From DASQFI01 sp963780895 (GTDB taxonomy: Bacteria; Acidobacteriota; Vicinamibacteria; Vicinamibacterales; SCN-69-37), in NCBI GenBank assembly GCA_963780895.1, contig CAWAEG010000001.1:1488001-1552000 (forward strand): DNA of 64,000 bases, given 5' to 3'. The translations under genes were made by a program, and so were the position numbers. The first letter of the stretch is position 1; every line of letters begins with the position of its first letter. The notes below the pieces were generated by a model that was given only the letters and a program-made list of their open reading frames with translations, searched no databases and had not been told where the DNA came from. This document shows, piece after piece, positions 61,418 to 64,000 of the stretch.

Positions 61418-62845
61418 ATGGCCGTTCCCACGGCGCTCTGGCGCGCGGCCGTCGTGCTAGTCCTGGCCGGGGCCGCGGCGGCGCTCAGTTTCCGCGCCGT
61501 CTATGAGCCTGATCTCTGGTATCACCTCGCCCAGGGCCGCGAGAATCTCGCCGGACACATCGTCGGCGAGAACACCTTCAGCTTCAATTACCCGGATTAT
61601 CGCCAGCACTACGCTCCCTGGCTGTTCGATGCGGGGATGTATGGCGCCTGGGCGATCAGCGGCGGCGCCGGCGTGCAGACGATCCAGGCCATATTCCTGG
61701 CGACCGCGTTTTTGCTCGTTTACCGATCGGCGCGACAGCGTGGGCCGGCGGTTGCCGCGTTCGCCGTGCTTCTCATCGGGATTGGAATCATCGAGCCTCG
61801 CGCGATTCCGAGACCGCATCTCGCGTCGTTCGCCGCTCTGGCAGCGTGCATGGTGATCATCGAGAAGGCGGTTGCGAAGGGCAGGGCGTCGCCACTCTGG
61901 TGGGCGGTTCCGCTCGTCGCGATCTGGAGCAACCTGCACGTGGAAGCGGCGTTCGGTGCATTCGTGGTGGCGGTGTTCGCGACCGTCGAGTTCGTCCGGC
62001 CTGGCGCCCTGCCCCGGCGAGAAGGCAAACTCGCGGTTGGCATCGCCGCGCTCTGCGCCCTCGCGACTTTCGTGAACCCGTACGGCGTGGGGATTTGGCA
62101 ATATTTGATCGAGAACCGGGCGGTGACCGGGTTGCTCGAGATCGCAGAGCTCCAACCGCCGTATCTTTCGAGCTACCGCGCTTTTTTCCTCTACCTCATC
62201 GTCACTGGTGCCGTGCTCGCGCTGGCCCCGCGCGGCATCCGTGCATGGGAACTGGTGATCGTCGGGCTCGCGGTTGTCCTGGGCCTGCGTTACCTGCGCC
62301 TCACGCCGATCGTCTTCATCGTCAGCGCGCCTATCGTGGCGCGCCAGCTTGGCGAGTTGATGGCGCGCGGCCTCGATCGTCGAGCGGTCGTCGTCACCGC
62401 GATCGCGCTGGCGATCGCGGGCGCTCGGTTGCCGATCACGGCGTACGGGTCGTCCTGGCAGGTGAGCGACGCGGCGATTGAGCCGCCCGCGTTTTTCTCG
62501 GCCGGCGCGATCGACTTCATCAGGCGCGAAGGGTTGAGGGGCCCCGTGTTCAACAGCAACAACCTCGGCGGGTACCTCGCATTCAAGCTGTACCCGGACG
62601 TCCGGGTCTTCCAGGACTCGCGGTTCCAGTCATACCCACCGGAACACTTCCAACGGATCCTGCGCGCGTCGGCGTCGCCGCAGGAATGGCGGGCACTGGT
62701 CGCACGAGTGGACTGGGCGGTCCTGTCGCGCCCGCGTCCGGACGCTCTGTCAGGAGTCGGGCGGTTTCCGGCGTCGGAGTGGGCGACAGTCTTCCGCGAT
62801 GGGGCTATCGAAATCGTGGTGCGGCGCAAGAGCGGCACTCGCTGA
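61418..62845 (+). CDS. Polytopic membrane protein of unknown function (GT-C-like)
   Basis: A 475-residue protein with about ten hydrophobic helices and a first periplasmic loop FRAVYEPDLWYHLAQGRENLAGHIVGENTFS, which resembles the DLWWHL loop of large membrane proteins near glycan genes. The C-terminal part (PVFNSNNLGGYLAFKLYPDVRVFQDSR) is soluble. No catalytic residues can be assigned with confidence; a lipid-linked sugar transferase is one possibility. Stop codon lies in the terminator-like element at 62841. Confidence 0.75.
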   Translation: MAVPTALWRAAVVLVLAGAAAALSFRAVYEPDLWYHLAQGRENLAGHIVGENTFSFNYPDYRQHYAPWLFDAGMYGAWAISGGAGVQTIQAIFLATAFLLVYRSARQRGPAVAAFAVLLIGIGIIEPRAIPRPHLASFAALAACMVIIEKAVAKGRASPLWWAVPLVAIWSNLHVEAAFGAFVVAVFATVEFVRPGALPRREGKLAVGIAALCALATFVNPYGVGIWQYLIENRAVTGLLEIAELQPPYLSSYRAFFLYLIVTGAVLALAPRGIRAWELVIVGLAVVLGLRYLRLTPIVFIVSAPIVARQLGELMARGLDRRAVVVTAIALAIAGARLPITAYGSSWQVSDAAIEPPAFFSAGAIDFIRREGLRGPVFNSNNLGGYLAFKLYPDVRVFQDSRFQSYPPEHFQRILRASASPQEWRALVARVDWAVLSRPRPDALSGVGRFPASEWATVFRDGAIEIVVRRKSGTR

Positions 62846-62935
62846 CGCTGTCGCTGCCTTTTTCATAAACAAAAAAGAAGACCAGCGTCAGCTCGTTCCT
62901 CGGACCCGCCGTACCGACGCGTGCTTTTCACACCG
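62841..62935. repeat. GTACGACGG family (partial copy 4) with bidirectional terminator hairpin
   Basis: GCTGACGCTG (62841-62850) pairs with CAGCGTCAGC (62883-62892) around CTTTTTCATAAACAAAAAAG, a hairpin with A and T runs on both sides. The right side continues TTCCTCGGACCCGCCGTACC and CGTGCTTTTCA, matching copy 2. The outer left arm is missing. It lies between two convergent genes. Confidence 0.75.
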
Positions 62936-62942
62936 CTCTGGT

Positions 62943-64000
62943 TTACTCCGCTCTCATGAGCGTCATCGGATCGATCCCGGCTGCACGCCGCGCCGGCGCC
63001 CAGGCCGCAACCGCGACGACAACCGTGACAAGCAGCACGACACCCACGTAGGTCATCGTGTCGAGAGGCTCGACGCCATAGAGCAGCGCCCGCATCGCTC
63101 GCGTCGCGACGGCCGCGCCCGCCAGCCCGGCCGCGACGCCTGCGGCGACCTTCCACGCGGCGCTCGAGAGTACGCCACGGAGCACGGCCTGCCTCGATGC
63201 ACCGAGCGCAAGCCGGACGGCAAGCTCCCGGCGCCGATGGGCCACGTCGAGGCTCACCAGACTGAAGAGACCCATCGCCGCGAGGAAGAAGGCGACGCCG
63301 GCAAAGAGGACGAACAGCCACATGCTCATGCGCCACGGCGATGACGCTCGCGCGACCACCGCCTCGATCGTCGTGATGTCGTCCACGGTCGCGCCCGGAT
63401 CCATTTCTCGGACGCGCGCCTTGACGAGGTTCGCCAGCGCCGTCGGATCGCTCGACGCGCGGATCATCATCCATGCGCGCGGGCTGGCCGACCTGCAGCG
63501 CCGGATCGTAGATGTCGAGCTGCACTTCGTCGATGCCGCGATACCGCACGTCGCTCACGACGCCGACGATCGTCCGCCACTGCGATTTCTGGCCGGGCGT
63601 GAACGCGTTGAAGAACACGCGCTTGTTGAGCGGGTCCTGTCCCGGCCAGAGCTGCCGCGCCGTCGATCTCGCTGACGATGGCGACGCGAGGCGGTGTCGG
63701 ACGTGTCCTCGCCGTGAACAGGCGGCCGCGACGAAGCGGCAGCTGCATCGCGGCGAAGAAACCTGGCGTCGCGATCTGATAATTCAGCGTCGGATTCCTG
63801 CCCGCCGCCTCCGCCGTCTGCGGCTGGCCTTCGAGCACGACACGCACGCCCTGGCCGATCGGTCCGAGCGCAAGCGGCCGAGGAACACGGCGCCCGCGGC
63901 TTCAACGCCGGGCAGATGCCGTGACGCGGTCCAGCACCTGGTGCATGAACTGATTCGGCGGCGGCTGCGGCACTTGCTGTTCGATCCGCAGCGAAAGCAC
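62943..64000 (-). pseudogene. ADOP-type ABC transporter permease, multiply frameshifted, 5' end outside window
   Basis: Read on the minus strand, fragments of one ADOP/MacB-like permease appear in different frames. In order they are VLSLRIEQQVPQPPP, LPGVEAAGAVFL, GQGVRVVLEGQPQ...IATPGFFAAMQLPLRRGR, ARQLWPGQDPLNKRVFFN...IVGVVSDVRYRG, and MMIRASSDPTALA through the final FtsX helices (VLFAGVAFFLAAMGLFSLVS and VGVVLLVTVVVAVAAWAP) to GIDPMTLMRAE. At least four shifts occur in about 700 bases, so it is either a decayed gene or low-quality sequence near the window edge. Intact relatives act as macrolide-type or unknown exporters. Confidence 0.82.

Overview
The window is GC-rich, gene-dense bacterial chromosome. 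It most likely comes from an Acidobacteriota member (Vicinamibacteria-like soil lineage). This is inferred from the mix of Oar-type TonB receptor with an N-terminal carboxypeptidase-regulatory domain, ADOP-type ABC permease, S9 and M14 secreted peptidases, PEP-CTERM protein, DUF1080/Gfo-Idh-MocA sugar-oxidation genes and Gly/Arg-rich inserts in exported enzymes. No rRNA, tRNA or CRISPR was seen.

Layout. 2-3277: end of a zinc-type P-type ATPase, a receiver-PilZ protein, and a LysW-like carrier protein overlapping larE. 3393-7180: GT-C membrane protein, methyltransferase and Pal lipoprotein (apparent frameshift). 7167-16677: pyrimidine biosynthesis in two blocks, pyrKDF on the minus strand and pyrR-pyrB-pyrC-pyrE-like on the plus strand behind a probable PyrR-binding leader. 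Between them lie a phosphodiesterase-like membrane protein and an IS30-family element. 16717-22017: PEP-CTERM protein, TIGR02757 protein, two glycosyltransferases, TolC. 22336-25451: S9 peptidase and a second pyrE. 25869-30833: truA, then the envelope/isoprenoid block uppS-cdsA-dxr-rseP. 30897-43257: M14 peptidase, GNAT-aminotransferase fusion, Xaa-Pro peptidase, GT39-TPR protein, TonB receptor, glucokinase, BRCT-MerR-TPR protein. 43357-49923: exported small protein, spermidine-synthase-like membrane protein, small membrane protein, large S9 peptidase. 50048-61318: a sugar-oxidation/epimerisation neighbourhood (TIM-barrel isomerases, two Gfo/Idh/MocA oxidoreductases, cytochrome c, PQQ-type dehydrogenase, DUF1080 hydrolase split by a frameshift) also holding a phosphoesterase and a DUF1428 protein. 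61418-64000: membrane protein and a multiply frameshifted ADOP permease remnant.

The most unusual feature is in the gaps between genes. Most of the larger ones hold a long imperfect inverted repeat, about 35 to 330 bp. Each is built from its own short repeated word (GTACGACGG, CGGAACC, CACGAAGG, AATCTGG, GAACTCTG, ACTTCGA, CATGAAGG, GGCAGAGG, GATCGAGCTAT). Some families recur. One element supplies stop codons to both flanking genes and, in another copy, a Shine-Dalgarno site. One lies in frame inside a gene. The IS30 element sits exactly at the centre of another. These palindromes, the LysW-like/LarE pair and the PyrR leader are the best candidates for follow-up. Three genes show single-base frameshifts (pal, DUF1080, ADOP permease), so sequencing error must be excluded before calling them pseudogenes.
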